This document shows positions 26,137 to 33,440 of a stretch of 43,092 bases of DNA, piece by piece. The DNA lies in the NCBI GenBank assembly GCA_937941245.1, contig CALDYC010000007.1, forward strand, positions 1-43,092. Direction: 5' to 3'. A model generated the notes under the pieces. The model worked only from the letters and a program-made list of their open reading frames with translations, had not been told where the DNA came from and did not search any database. This stretch comes from an uncultured Acidimicrobiales bacterium (lineage in GTDB: Bacteria; Actinomycetota; Acidimicrobiia; Acidimicrobiales; UBA10347). How positions within the stretch are numbered: position 1 is the stretch's first letter; every line of letters begins with the position of its first letter. Position numbers and translations under genes: made by a program.

Positions 26137-27615
26137 CTAGCCGAATGCCGCGTGTTCGTAGGTGAGTAGCCGCTGGTGTAAGTCGCGGACCTGGCTCGCG
26201 CGAGTGGGGTCGGCTGCGAGGTTGGTTAGCTCATGGGGATCCTCGCGGTGCTCGTACCACTCGTGCTCTTGATCTTCGAACGGAGCGTCCGCGGGTACCG
26301 ACATCGGCTCGCGACCCACCGACCCATCACGACGAATGCCGCCGCCGGCCCCGTAGTACCGAGCAAATTTGGTCTCGCCGTCGTAGAACCCGCGCAGCGC
26401 GTACCGCACCTCGGCCAACTTGTCTGACTGCGCACTGTTCTGGCTAAACAACACGTGGTCTCGTACGGTCGCCGACGGATCGGCAAACACTGGACTCAGG
26501 TCGACTCCGGAGAGCGACGGTACGGCGCCGATGTCGACTCCAGCGGTTGCGCAAATCGTTGTCGCCAGGTCGACGTGGGTACCAAGCGCGTCGGTCGTTG
26601 TCCCGGCCGGGGTACCCGGTGCCTTGACAATCAACGGCACACCCATGACTTCGTCATAGACGCACGGCAGCTTGGCTCGCAGCCCGTGGCTGCCGCACGC
26701 GTCGCCGTGATCCGAGGTGTACACAATCGTGGTCTCGTCGTAGATGCCGAGTGCGTCGAGCGCCCCGAGAAGCCGGCTGAGCGATACATCGAGTTGCTCG
26801 TGGAGCCACGCGTAGTAGTCGAGGTATCGCAGCCATGAACGCTCATCGTTGAGGTCCATCGAACCAACGAAGTGTTCGTTGTTTCGGACGTACTGCCATG
26901 CGCTCTGGATCGCTGGCTTGGTGCTGAGGTCATCGCGGAAGTTGGCGGGCAACTCGTCGAAACGTTCCGGGTAGTCCTCAGAGAGCGGAGCAAGGTCGAG
27001 GTCGCCGAGCCGCAAGTTCTGGATGAACTCGAAGACCCTTCGATCCTCTTCGTGTTTGGCCTGGTACGACGGCTGGTCGATTGGGAAGTGCATGATGTCG
27101 TGCGGATTGACGAGCGCAACGGTCAGGCACCACGGGTCGCTTCGGCCAGCGTGCTGATCGAGCCACTCGACGGCATGGTCAACGATGATTGGATCGAAGT
27201 GCCGACCGGTCCAGGCATTACCGGTGAAGTGTTGATCGTTTCCTTGCCATCCGCTGTACCCGAATGTCTCAAGCTGCGGGAACTCGCTGTGGGTCAGGTG
27301 CCACTTGCCGACATAGCCCGCCTCGTAGCCCACGTCGCGCAGCAGGCTTCCGACCGTTGGAATCCGGGGGTCGAGTTCGACATGTGCGGGGAAGCTGACG
27401 TTGTTGACGACGCCATGTTCGGCGAGGTAGCTGCCCGTGTACAGACTGGCTCGTGATGGCGAGCACGGCGACGCATGGGTGAAATACTTCGTGAAGCTCA
27501 TGCCGTCGTTGCGCAGCCGGTCGTGGCCCGGTAGCGATACCCGGTCGCCCATCCAGCCATTGCGTCGCTCTTCGTCTGAAACGATGAACAAGATGTTCGG
27601 GCGGCCGGTGCTCAT
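26137..27615 (-). CDS. type I sulfatase (formylglycine-dependent)
   Basis: 492 residues from the ATG at complement 27613-27615; the frame continues upstream without homology-like sequence. The formylglycine motif CSPSR begins at Cys51 (C-x-P-x-R), followed by ASLYTG. The C-terminal metal site YTSDHGDACGSHG is standard. At the N-terminal metal site, the usual Asp-Asp reads SDEE (Asp14, Glu15). Sulfatases of this class remove sulfate from esters and need a formylglycine-generating enzyme, not seen here. No secretion signal is evident, so a cytoplasmic substrate is likely. It is divergent from the DUF1214-like gene and upstream of the M28-like and TauD-like genes on the same strand. Confidence 0.9.
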   Translation of the reverse strand: MSTGRPNILFIVSDEERRNGWMGDRVSLPGHDRLRNDGMSFTKYFTHASPCSPSRASLYTGSYLAEHGVVNNVSFPAHVELDPRIPTVGSLLRDVGYEAGYVGKWHLTHSEFPQLETFGYSGWQGNDQHFTGNAWTGRHFDPIIVDHAVEWLDQHAGRSDPWCLTVALVNPHDIMHFPIDQPSYQAKHEEDRRVFEFIQNLRLGDLDLAPLSEDYPERFDELPANFRDDLSTKPAIQSAWQYVRNNEHFVGSMDLNDERSWLRYLDYYAWLHEQLDVSLSRLLGALDALGIYDETTIVYTSDHGDACGSHGLRAKLPCVYDEVMGVPLIVKAPGTPAGTTTDALGTHVDLATTICATAGVDIGAVPSLSGVDLSPVFADPSATVRDHVLFSQNSAQSDKLAEVRYALRGFYDGETKFARYYGAGGGIRRDGSVGREPMSVPADAPFEDQEHEWYEHREDPHELTNLAADPTRASQVRDLHQRLLTYEHAAFG

Positions 27616-27739
27616 AATCTGAGAGTAGAACGTTGCGTTTGCACCCGGGCAATGCGCAGGCCGACTGAGGTGTGTGGCGACACCGGCAACCACATGGACA
27701 GTTTGACGGGGGTTGACGTGATTGAAAGGCTGCCGGCCT

Positions 27740-28933
27740 ATGGGTTCACCGACACCGCCGTCCGCCGGCACCCCCGACTCTGACCTTGATCAGGCTCGCC
27801 ATGACCGCCTGCACAGCGGGCAGGCCTGGGACGACTTCTGCGACACGCTCAAGGCAGCTGGCCGGGTCGTGCTCAGCGAGACTCCCGATGGCAACGATGA
27901 CGACCGCGTCGAGGGATTCAGATACCTGACCCGAATGATGCTGATGTCGTCCTTCCGAGCGATTGAACGTCAAGCCCCGACCGGGCCGCAGCGAATCGTG
28001 GTCATTCCACCGCCCCTCAAGGGCGGCATCGGTGTGCAGTCGCCCGACCAGGATCATGTCGTCCAGCCGGTCGATTCGGCCGTGTCGTATCGCATAACCG
28101 GCAGCCGCGGGACCGCCCCACATGTCCACATGTCGGCGTGGACGCCGCCGGTGCCGGAATGGGTCGGCGCCCGAAATCTCGGATCTATGGCAGCGGAGGT
28201 GCTCGATGAGTTCAACCCAAACTCTGCTGTTACACCGTTCACGGCCACGCTCGATGACTTCACCGACGACGATGGTGCTGTCGACTTCGTACTCTCGGTC
28301 GACGCGCGTGATGGCAATCACATGCCGATGGCACATGGCACCCGTGAACTCATGATGCGAGTTGTCTATGACGACCGTGCACATCAGGTCAAGCCGACGT
28401 TGACCATCGAGCCCATCGACGGCGTACATGAACCGGGGATTCCGTCGCCTGCAGATATGTCTGCACGGTTGGCAGTCGGAGCCCAGATGGTGCTCGGGAT
28501 ACAGGCTGACTACGCGCTGTGGACCCGCGACTTACGCACCCGTGAGAACCAACTTGAACTCACCAACGAGCACTACCGACGCATCGGAGGATCACCTGAC
28601 GATCGCCACTTCGAGTTCGGCTACTGGCGGATTGCCGCAGGCCAAGCACTTGAGATCAGCTTCGTTCCGCCGCCCTGTCGGCAGTGGAACTTTCAGCTGT
28701 GCAACCACTGGATGGAGAACTTGGCGAATTACACGACCGGCGCCGGGTACCTGTCGTCAGAGACCGCGAGCATCGAAGCGGACGGTCGAGTCACCATCGT
28801 GATAGCCGCTCATTGGGACGGGCCGGGCAACCGGGTTGACCCGGGCGATCATGACCACGGCGTGATGGGCTTGCGGTTTGTCGAGCCAGCCGAGCCTCCG
28901 GTCATCACGACGCGTCTGATTTCTGTTTCGTGA
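27740..28933 (+). CDS. DUF1214-like protein of unknown function
   Basis: 397 residues from the ATG at 27740, with GAAAGG nine bases upstream; a TTG at 27722 is a weaker alternative. The N-terminal third is helical ([16 protein letters not shown]), the middle is beta-rich, and the C-terminal part contains [16 protein letters not shown] and [15 protein letters not shown], characteristic of DUF1214/DUF1254-type proteins frequent in actinobacterial degradation loci. No catalytic motif can be identified. It starts 124 bases from the divergent sulfatase gene. Confidence 0.75.
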   Translation: MGSPTPPSAGTPDSDLDQARHDRLHSGQAWDDFCDTLKAAGRVVLSETPDGNDDDRVEGFRYLTRMMLMSSFRAIERQAPTGPQRIVVIPPPLKGGIGVQSPDQDHVVQPVDSAVSYRITGSRGTAPHVHMSAWTPPVPEWVGARNLGSMAAEVLDEFNPNSAVTPFTATLDDFTDDDGAVDFVLSVDARDGNHMPMAHGTRELMMRVVYDDRAHQVKPTLTIEPIDGVHEPGIPSPADMSARLAVGAQMVLGIQADYALWTRDLRTRENQLELTNEHYRRIGGSPDDRHFEFGYWRIAAGQALEISFVPPPCRQWNFQLCNHWMENLANYTTGAGYLSSETASIEADGRVTIVIAAHWDGPGNRVDPGDHDHGVMGLRFVEPAEPPVITTRLISVS

Positions 28934-28986
28934 GCCAGCCCCCGGCGTCGCTCTAGCGTCAGCCTGGTTGGCGCGGCGCTCGACAG

Positions 28987-29451
28987 TCAGGGCTGGGCTT
29001 CGGGTAGGACGCGACTGAAGTAGACCCGTTCATATCCGGCGTCAAATGCCCGGTGGGTCTCAACGAATCCGCGTCGTGGGTAGTACGCCAGGTTTTCGAT
29101 CATCGTCACGTTCGTGTAGAGCCGCACCTCGCGGTACCCCGCCTGTTTGGCAGTGGTAGCGGCATGGTCAAGCAGCATCGTTCCGACCCCTGATCCGAGC
29201 TGATCCGGGTCGGCAGCGACGTTGTCGACATACCAATGGTCATCGACCGCCCACATCACGATCACGCCGATCACGCAGTCGTCGTCGACCGCGAGATGGG
29301 CACGTTGTTGTGCGATGAGGTCTTTGTAGTCGGCGAGCATCGGGGCCGCAAGCTTGCCCATCCGCTCGACGTAGGGCGAGTAGGCCCGCTCAACGCATCT
29401 CTCGATTGCCGTGCGGTCGTCGCTGTCCGCCAACCTGATCGATCGGGCCAT
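28987..29451 (-). CDS. GNAT family N-acetyltransferase
   Basis: 154 residues from the ATG at complement 29449-29451. It has the GNAT order: N-terminal RLADSDDRTAIERC, VDNVAADPDQLGSGVGTMLL (acetyl-CoA pyrophosphate-binding motif A), and a C-terminal NLAYYPRRGFVETHR (motif B with the conserved Tyr and GF). The acceptor substrate is unknown. It is convergent with the DUF1214-like gene and lies downstream of the terminator of the substrate-binding-protein gene, so it probably has its own promoter. Confidence 0.85.
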   Translation of the reverse strand: MARSIRLADSDDRTAIERCVERAYSPYVERMGKLAAPMLADYKDLIAQQRAHLAVDDDCVIGVIVMWAVDDHWYVDNVAADPDQLGSGVGTMLLDHAATTAKQAGYREVRLYTNVTMIENLAYYPRRGFVETHRAFDAGYERVYFSRVLPEAQP

Positions 29452-29538
29452 CTGTCGATCGTAGGCAGTCCCAGTTGCTATCGGAGGTGCACACAAGCCG
29501 GACCAAGATGCAGACACGCACTCTGCGCATGCGGTCCC

Positions 29539-29578
29539 AAAACGCCGAAAGGCGGCACCCGGAGGTACCGCCTTTCGG
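29539..29578 (-). terminator. intrinsic terminator after the substrate-binding lipoprotein gene
   Basis: Perfect 11-bp arms CCGAAAGGCGG (29545-29555) and CCGCCTTTCGG (29568-29578) enclose a 12-base loop. Read on the minus strand the stem is followed by CGTTTTGGG. It lies 16 bases beyond the TGA of the lipoprotein gene. Confidence 0.85.
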
Positions 29579-29594
29579 ACTCGGTCATCGTTGA

Positions 29595-31079
29595 TCAGCT
29601 GCCATCGATGATCTCAGAGATCGAGACCAGACCACCTGCTTCGCCGGACGTGATGTCAAATTGCGCAAGTTGGAATGTGTCGCTGAGGTCTGGTTTGCCA
29701 CCCGATGCGTACGGCACTCCCGGAAGCTCGAACTTGCCAAGATTGTCAAGCGCGGATTGCCATGTTTCTTGGGTCGGGTTTCTTCCAGCTGCCAATGCCA
29801 GGGTCTCGAAAATTCGCATGTTGCGGCAGTAGAGGTGTACCGACTTGTAGTACCGCTCTTCGCCGTCCGCATGGTCGTCGGGATCCTTGGTGGAGACATC
29901 GGGAGCAGTTGCGTAATACACGTCGCGGCATTCGGCCATCGACGGTGAGTCCCACTGTTGCTGGTCGGTGAGACTCGTGATGGTGATCGCGCCTTCGGCG
30001 TCGTCAGCGGTCGTTTCCTGGCCGAGGTTTTCGAGGCCGGTGCTCTCAAGCACCCACGTCTCAACATCGAGTCCTGCTGCCGCAATGCCGCGAAGGCCGC
30101 CCTGGGTGCTTCCGATCAGAAGCACCGTGTCGGCGCCGGTTGCTCGAATGTTCTCGGCCAGCACCTGCCAGCGGGCATCGGTCGCAACCGTGTCGCCCTG
30201 GGGGACGTCGTTGAGGGCCTCGAGTACCGGGGTAGCCCCGTATTGGGCCATGGTGTCAGCGGCGACGTCATAGATGTCTTCCTGCTCGATCGAACCGATG
30301 ACCGCAATGCTGCGGCCCTCTAGACGGTCGGTCTCATCGAGCAGGTTCAGGAAGGCCCCAAGTCGACGTTCACGCAACGTGGCGGTGTCGGCCCATGGTG
30401 CTTTGGCGCTCTCGAGGCGTTCGAGTGTCTGCCGTCCGCCGATGAGGATCGTGTCGTTGATGTCGACGATGCAGTCGTTCGCTACTTCGGCCGGTCCGAG
30501 GAATCCACCAATGATGACGAAGGTCTCGACGTCTTTCGTGAGCGATGCACAGACTGCTTCGGCTTCGGTGCGGCCCAATGGGCTGTACTTCTCGTAGTAG
30601 GGAACGACGGTGCGTCCGTGAATGCCGCCTCGGGCATTGATGTCGTCGATGTAGGACTGGTAGACCCCGACCTGGTCACCCCAACCTTCAGGTGCCAATC
30701 CGAACTCTTTAAGGGCATCGAAGTCCAACATGGTGATACCGACATGCATCTCGGTCTCAGTCACGCCGCGAGCCGACGCAGTTAGGGGTTCGAGGTTCTC
30801 TTCGGGGTCGGGCTCAGGAGCTGCCTCGGCCTCAGATTCTTCCGGCTCACTGTCGGTGGTGTCGCTGTCGGTGGTGTCGCTGTCGGTGGTGTCGCTGTCG
30901 GTGGTGTCGCTGTCGGTGGTGTCGCTGTCGTCGGGTGCATCAGCCACGTCGGTCGACGACGCATTGTCCGATGTCTGGTCGCCGCTGTCGCTCCCACCGC
31001 ATGCTGACGCGAACATGGCCAGCACCATGAGCAGCGCCAGCAGCGTGGATCGCCGGGTAGTGGTTGGTGTGGATGTCAT
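29595..31079 (-). CDS. ABC transporter substrate-binding lipoprotein (branched-chain/amide type)
   Basis: 494 residues from the ATG at complement 31077-31079, preceded by GGAGGG. A lipoprotein signal ends in FASAC with Cys27 as the lipidated residue. Next comes an acidic, repetitive linker (DSDTT repeats, roughly residues 50-95), then a periplasmic-binding fold of LivJ/type I class: HVGITMLDFDALKEFG, INARGGIHGR, ASLTKDVETFVIIGG. It is divergently placed from the transporter operon with 128 bases between the starts, containing operator site B. Related receptors bind amino acids, amides, aromatic acids or bile-acid-type metabolites; the shared operator favours a steroid-derived ligand here, which is inference. 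Confidence 0.9.
   Translation of the reverse strand: MTSTPTTTRRSTLLALLMVLAMFASACGGSDSGDQTSDNASSTDVADAPDDSDTTDSDTTDSDTTDSDTTDSDTTDSEPEESEAEAAPEPDPEENLEPLTASARGVTETEMHVGITMLDFDALKEFGLAPEGWGDQVGVYQSYIDDINARGGIHGRTVVPYYEKYSPLGRTEAEAVCASLTKDVETFVIIGGFLGPAEVANDCIVDINDTILIGGRQTLERLESAKAPWADTATLRERRLGAFLNLLDETDRLEGRSIAVIGSIEQEDIYDVAADTMAQYGATPVLEALNDVPQGDTVATDARWQVLAENIRATGADTVLLIGSTQGGLRGIAAAGLDVETWVLESTGLENLGQETTADDAEGAITITSLTDQQQWDSPSMAECRDVYYATAPDVSTKDPDDHADGEERYYKSVHLYCRNMRIFETLALAAGRNPTQETWQSALDNLGKFELPGVPYASGGKPDLSDTFQLAQFDITSGEAGGLVSISEIIDGS
30851..30925. repeat. 15-bp perfect tandem repeat, five copies
   Basis: Five exact copies of TGTCGGTGGTGTCGC run from 30851 to 30925 plus a 5-base partial copy. 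They are in frame in the lipoprotein gene and encode the DSDTT linker that holds the ligand-binding domain off the membrane. The perfect copies imply recent expansion and probable length variation between strains. Confidence 0.9.
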
Positions 31080-31145
31080 GCAGGAACCCTCCAAATGTGC
31101 AAGAACAACTCGGCTGAACCCCTGACCAGCCGATGGCCGCGGCGA

Positions 31146-31164
31146 ATCTGACGTCGCGTCAGAT
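31146..31164. promoter_or_regulatory. palindromic operator between the lipoprotein and transporter genes (site B)
   Basis: Arms ATCTGACG and CGTCAGAT are perfect around a TCG centre, giving a 19-bp palindrome. It lies 66 bases upstream of the lipoprotein start and 43 bases upstream of the MFS-ATPase start, so it can regulate both divergent units. It matches site A at every position except the inner few bases. Confidence 0.75.
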
Positions 31165-31207
31165 CAGGGTATACGCTTCGCTCCAGCTGTGTGAAGCAAG
31201 GGGGCTC

Positions 31208-33439
31208 ATGGCTGAACGACAGGGGGACGGAACCGACAATTCGGCATCGTCCCAAGACGGTGTGGCATCGCTTGCAGCCGCCGTGCTCAACGAAGAAGCG
31301 TCGCGTCTTGACGATGCCGCGAACGAAAACGCATTCGTTGAGCTTGAGACCGAAGCCCTTCCGGGCGTCGGAGCCGAGGAACTAAGCCTGCGTGAGGGGC
31401 TAGCCAAAGGCGGCATGACCACGTTCATGATTCTGTTGGTGCTCAACAGTCTCGACGAGCTTGAACTTGCGGCGCTCAGCGTGCTCGCCCCCGACATCAG
31501 GGACTCGTTCGGTGTCAGCGACGGAGTCATCGTCTTCATTAGTTCGGCGTCGGCGTCGTTCTTTGTGCTGGGCGCCATGCCGATGGGATATCTGGCCGAC
31601 CGGTATCGGCGATCTCCGATCATCGGGATCGCGTCGCTGGTCTTTGCCTTCTTCGTGTTTCTGTCTGGGCTTGCGGTCAACGCGTTCATGCTGTTCTGGA
31701 CCCGTTTTGGTGTCGGCATCGCGAAATCCAACACGATCACCGTTCACTCGTCGCTGATTGCTGACACCTACCCGATCGGTGTTCGCGGGCGCATCGGGGC
31801 CCTCAACACCATGGTTGGTCGAGCGATCGGCGTTGCGAGCCCAGCGCTCGTGGGTGGCATCGCCGCACTGGCTGGCGGAACTGAAGGCTGGCGCTGGGCC
31901 TACTTGTTACTCGGCGTGCCAGTCGCCATCTTTGCCGTACTGGCCTTCAAGCTCCCCGAGCCGATACGCGGTCAGTGGGAAAAGAAAGACGTCCTCGGCG
32001 AAGCAATCGAAGACGAAGATCCCGCACCCGTCTCGGTCGAAGCTGCCTTCGAGCGGCTGTGGCGAATCAAGACGATGAAGACCGTCGTCGTTGCATTTGC
32101 CGCGATGGGCTTCGCGTTGTTCACCGCTCCGGTGCTCCGCAACTTGTTCCTCGAAGACCATTTTGGTTTGGACGCATTTGGTCGCGGCATTGTCGAGACC
32201 GTCAGCGGCGTCGGAATCATCGCAGCGGTGCCGTTTGTCGGCCGACGTTTCGATGCGGTGTATCGAGCCGACCCGTCACGTGCCCTCGCCCTGCTTGGTC
32301 TGATGTTGTTGCCGGTCGCCGTGCTCGTGCCGATCCAATACTTCATGCCCAACGTCTGGCTGTTTGCCGGTGTCGGCGTATTCGTGAACCTGCTCACCGG
32401 GTCGGCCTTCGCCATGGTTGGCCCGATCATCCAGGGCATCGTGCCGTATCGCCTCCGCGGACTGGGTACCGCGCTGTTGACGATGTACATCTTCTTCGTC
32501 GGCGCAACCGGAGGCGGTCTGCTTTCGGCCATGTTCAGTGACGTGTACGGACCGCGCGTCACCGTCGTGCTGTTGACGGTTCCAGCCATGCTCATTGGTT
32601 CGTTGATGATCTTGAACGGGGCGCGATTTATCAACCACGACTTGTCGATGGTCGTCGGTGAGCTGCGCGAAGAAGAAGCTGAGCACCGCCGACAACAACT
32701 GGACCCCGAGAGCGTTCCCGTTCTTCAGGTGAACGAAGTCGACTTCTCCTATGGGCACGTGCAGGTGCTGTTTGACGTCGGCTTCGAAGTGAGACGGGGC
32801 GAAGTTCTTGCCCTGCTTGGCACGAATGGGGCAGGCAAGTCGACGATTCTGAAAATCATCGCTGGCCTGGCGACTCCCGAGCGCGGGGTCGTCCGGCTGA
32901 ACGGGCGCACGATCAGCTTTGTGTCTGCCGAGAAGCGCAACGCGATGGGCATACACATGCTTGCCGGTGGGGCCGGCGTGTTCCCAGACCTGAGCATCGG
33001 TGACAACATGGCGATGGCTGCGTACCCCTACCGAGCCGACAGCGATGAGAGTGCTCGCCGGTTGTCGGTGGCCTGGGAGCGTTTCCCGGAACTCGCCGGT
33101 CGTCAAGAGACCCGGGCTGGCGATTTGTCGGGCGGTCAGCAGCAGATGCTGGCGCTGGCAATGACGCTCATTCACGACCCCGAAATTGTGATCATCGACG
33201 AACTCTCACTGGGTCTCGCGCCGACGGTTGTGCAGCGACTGCTCACCATCGTCGAAGAGCTCAAAGCGCAGGGGACGACGATGATTATCGTCGAGCAGTC
33301 GCTGAACATTGCGCTCTCGATCGCGGACCGTGCCGTATTCCTTGAAAAGGGAAGGGTCAAGTTCGAAGGCGCTGCTGATGAGTTGCTTGAACAAGATGAC
33401 CTTGTCCGGGCTGTGTTCCTCGGTTCAGAAGGAGGCTGA
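31208..33439 (+). CDS. MFS permease fused to a LivF-type ABC ATPase
   Basis: 743 residues from the ATG at 31208 (AAGGGG upstream). After an acidic cytoplasmic leader of about 65 residues comes a major facilitator domain of about 12 helices (roughly 70-490) with the loop motif GYLADRYRRSP (motif A). A single-frame junction then leads into an ABC ATPase: Walker A GTNGAGKST at 538-546, signature LSGGQQQ from 640, Walker B ending D664-E665 (IVIIDELSLGLA, as in LivF but with Leu for Pro), and the H-loop region replaced by VEQS as usual in LivF. It is followed one base later by the LivH-LivM-LivG fusion. The ATPase should pair with the LivG part of that protein; how the MFS part contributes is unknown. 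I know of no characterised protein with this domain order. Confidence 0.92.
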   Translation: MAERQGDGTDNSASSQDGVASLAAAVLNEEASRLDDAANENAFVELETEALPGVGAEELSLREGLAKGGMTTFMILLVLNSLDELELAALSVLAPDIRDSFGVSDGVIVFISSASASFFVLGAMPMGYLADRYRRSPIIGIASLVFAFFVFLSGLAVNAFMLFWTRFGVGIAKSNTITVHSSLIADTYPIGVRGRIGALNTMVGRAIGVASPALVGGIAALAGGTEGWRWAYLLLGVPVAIFAVLAFKLPEPIRGQWEKKDVLGEAIEDEDPAPVSVEAAFERLWRIKTMKTVVVAFAAMGFALFTAPVLRNLFLEDHFGLDAFGRGIVETVSGVGIIAAVPFVGRRFDAVYRADPSRALALLGLMLLPVAVLVPIQYFMPNVWLFAGVGVFVNLLTGSAFAMVGPIIQGIVPYRLRGLGTALLTMYIFFVGATGGGLLSAMFSDVYGPRVTVVLLTVPAMLIGSLMILNGARFINHDLSMVVGELREEEAEHRRQQLDPESVPVLQVNEVDFSYGHVQVLFDVGFEVRRGEVLALLGTNGAGKSTILKIIAGLATPERGVVRLNGRTISFVSAEKRNAMGIHMLAGGAGVFPDLSIGDNMAMAAYPYRADSDESARRLSVAWERFPELAGRQETRAGDLSGGQQQMLALAMTLIHDPEIVIIDELSLGLAPTVVQRLLTIVEELKAQGTTMIIVEQSLNIALSIADRAVFLEKGRVKFEGAADELLEQDDLVRAVFLGSEGG

Positions 33440-33440
33440 C

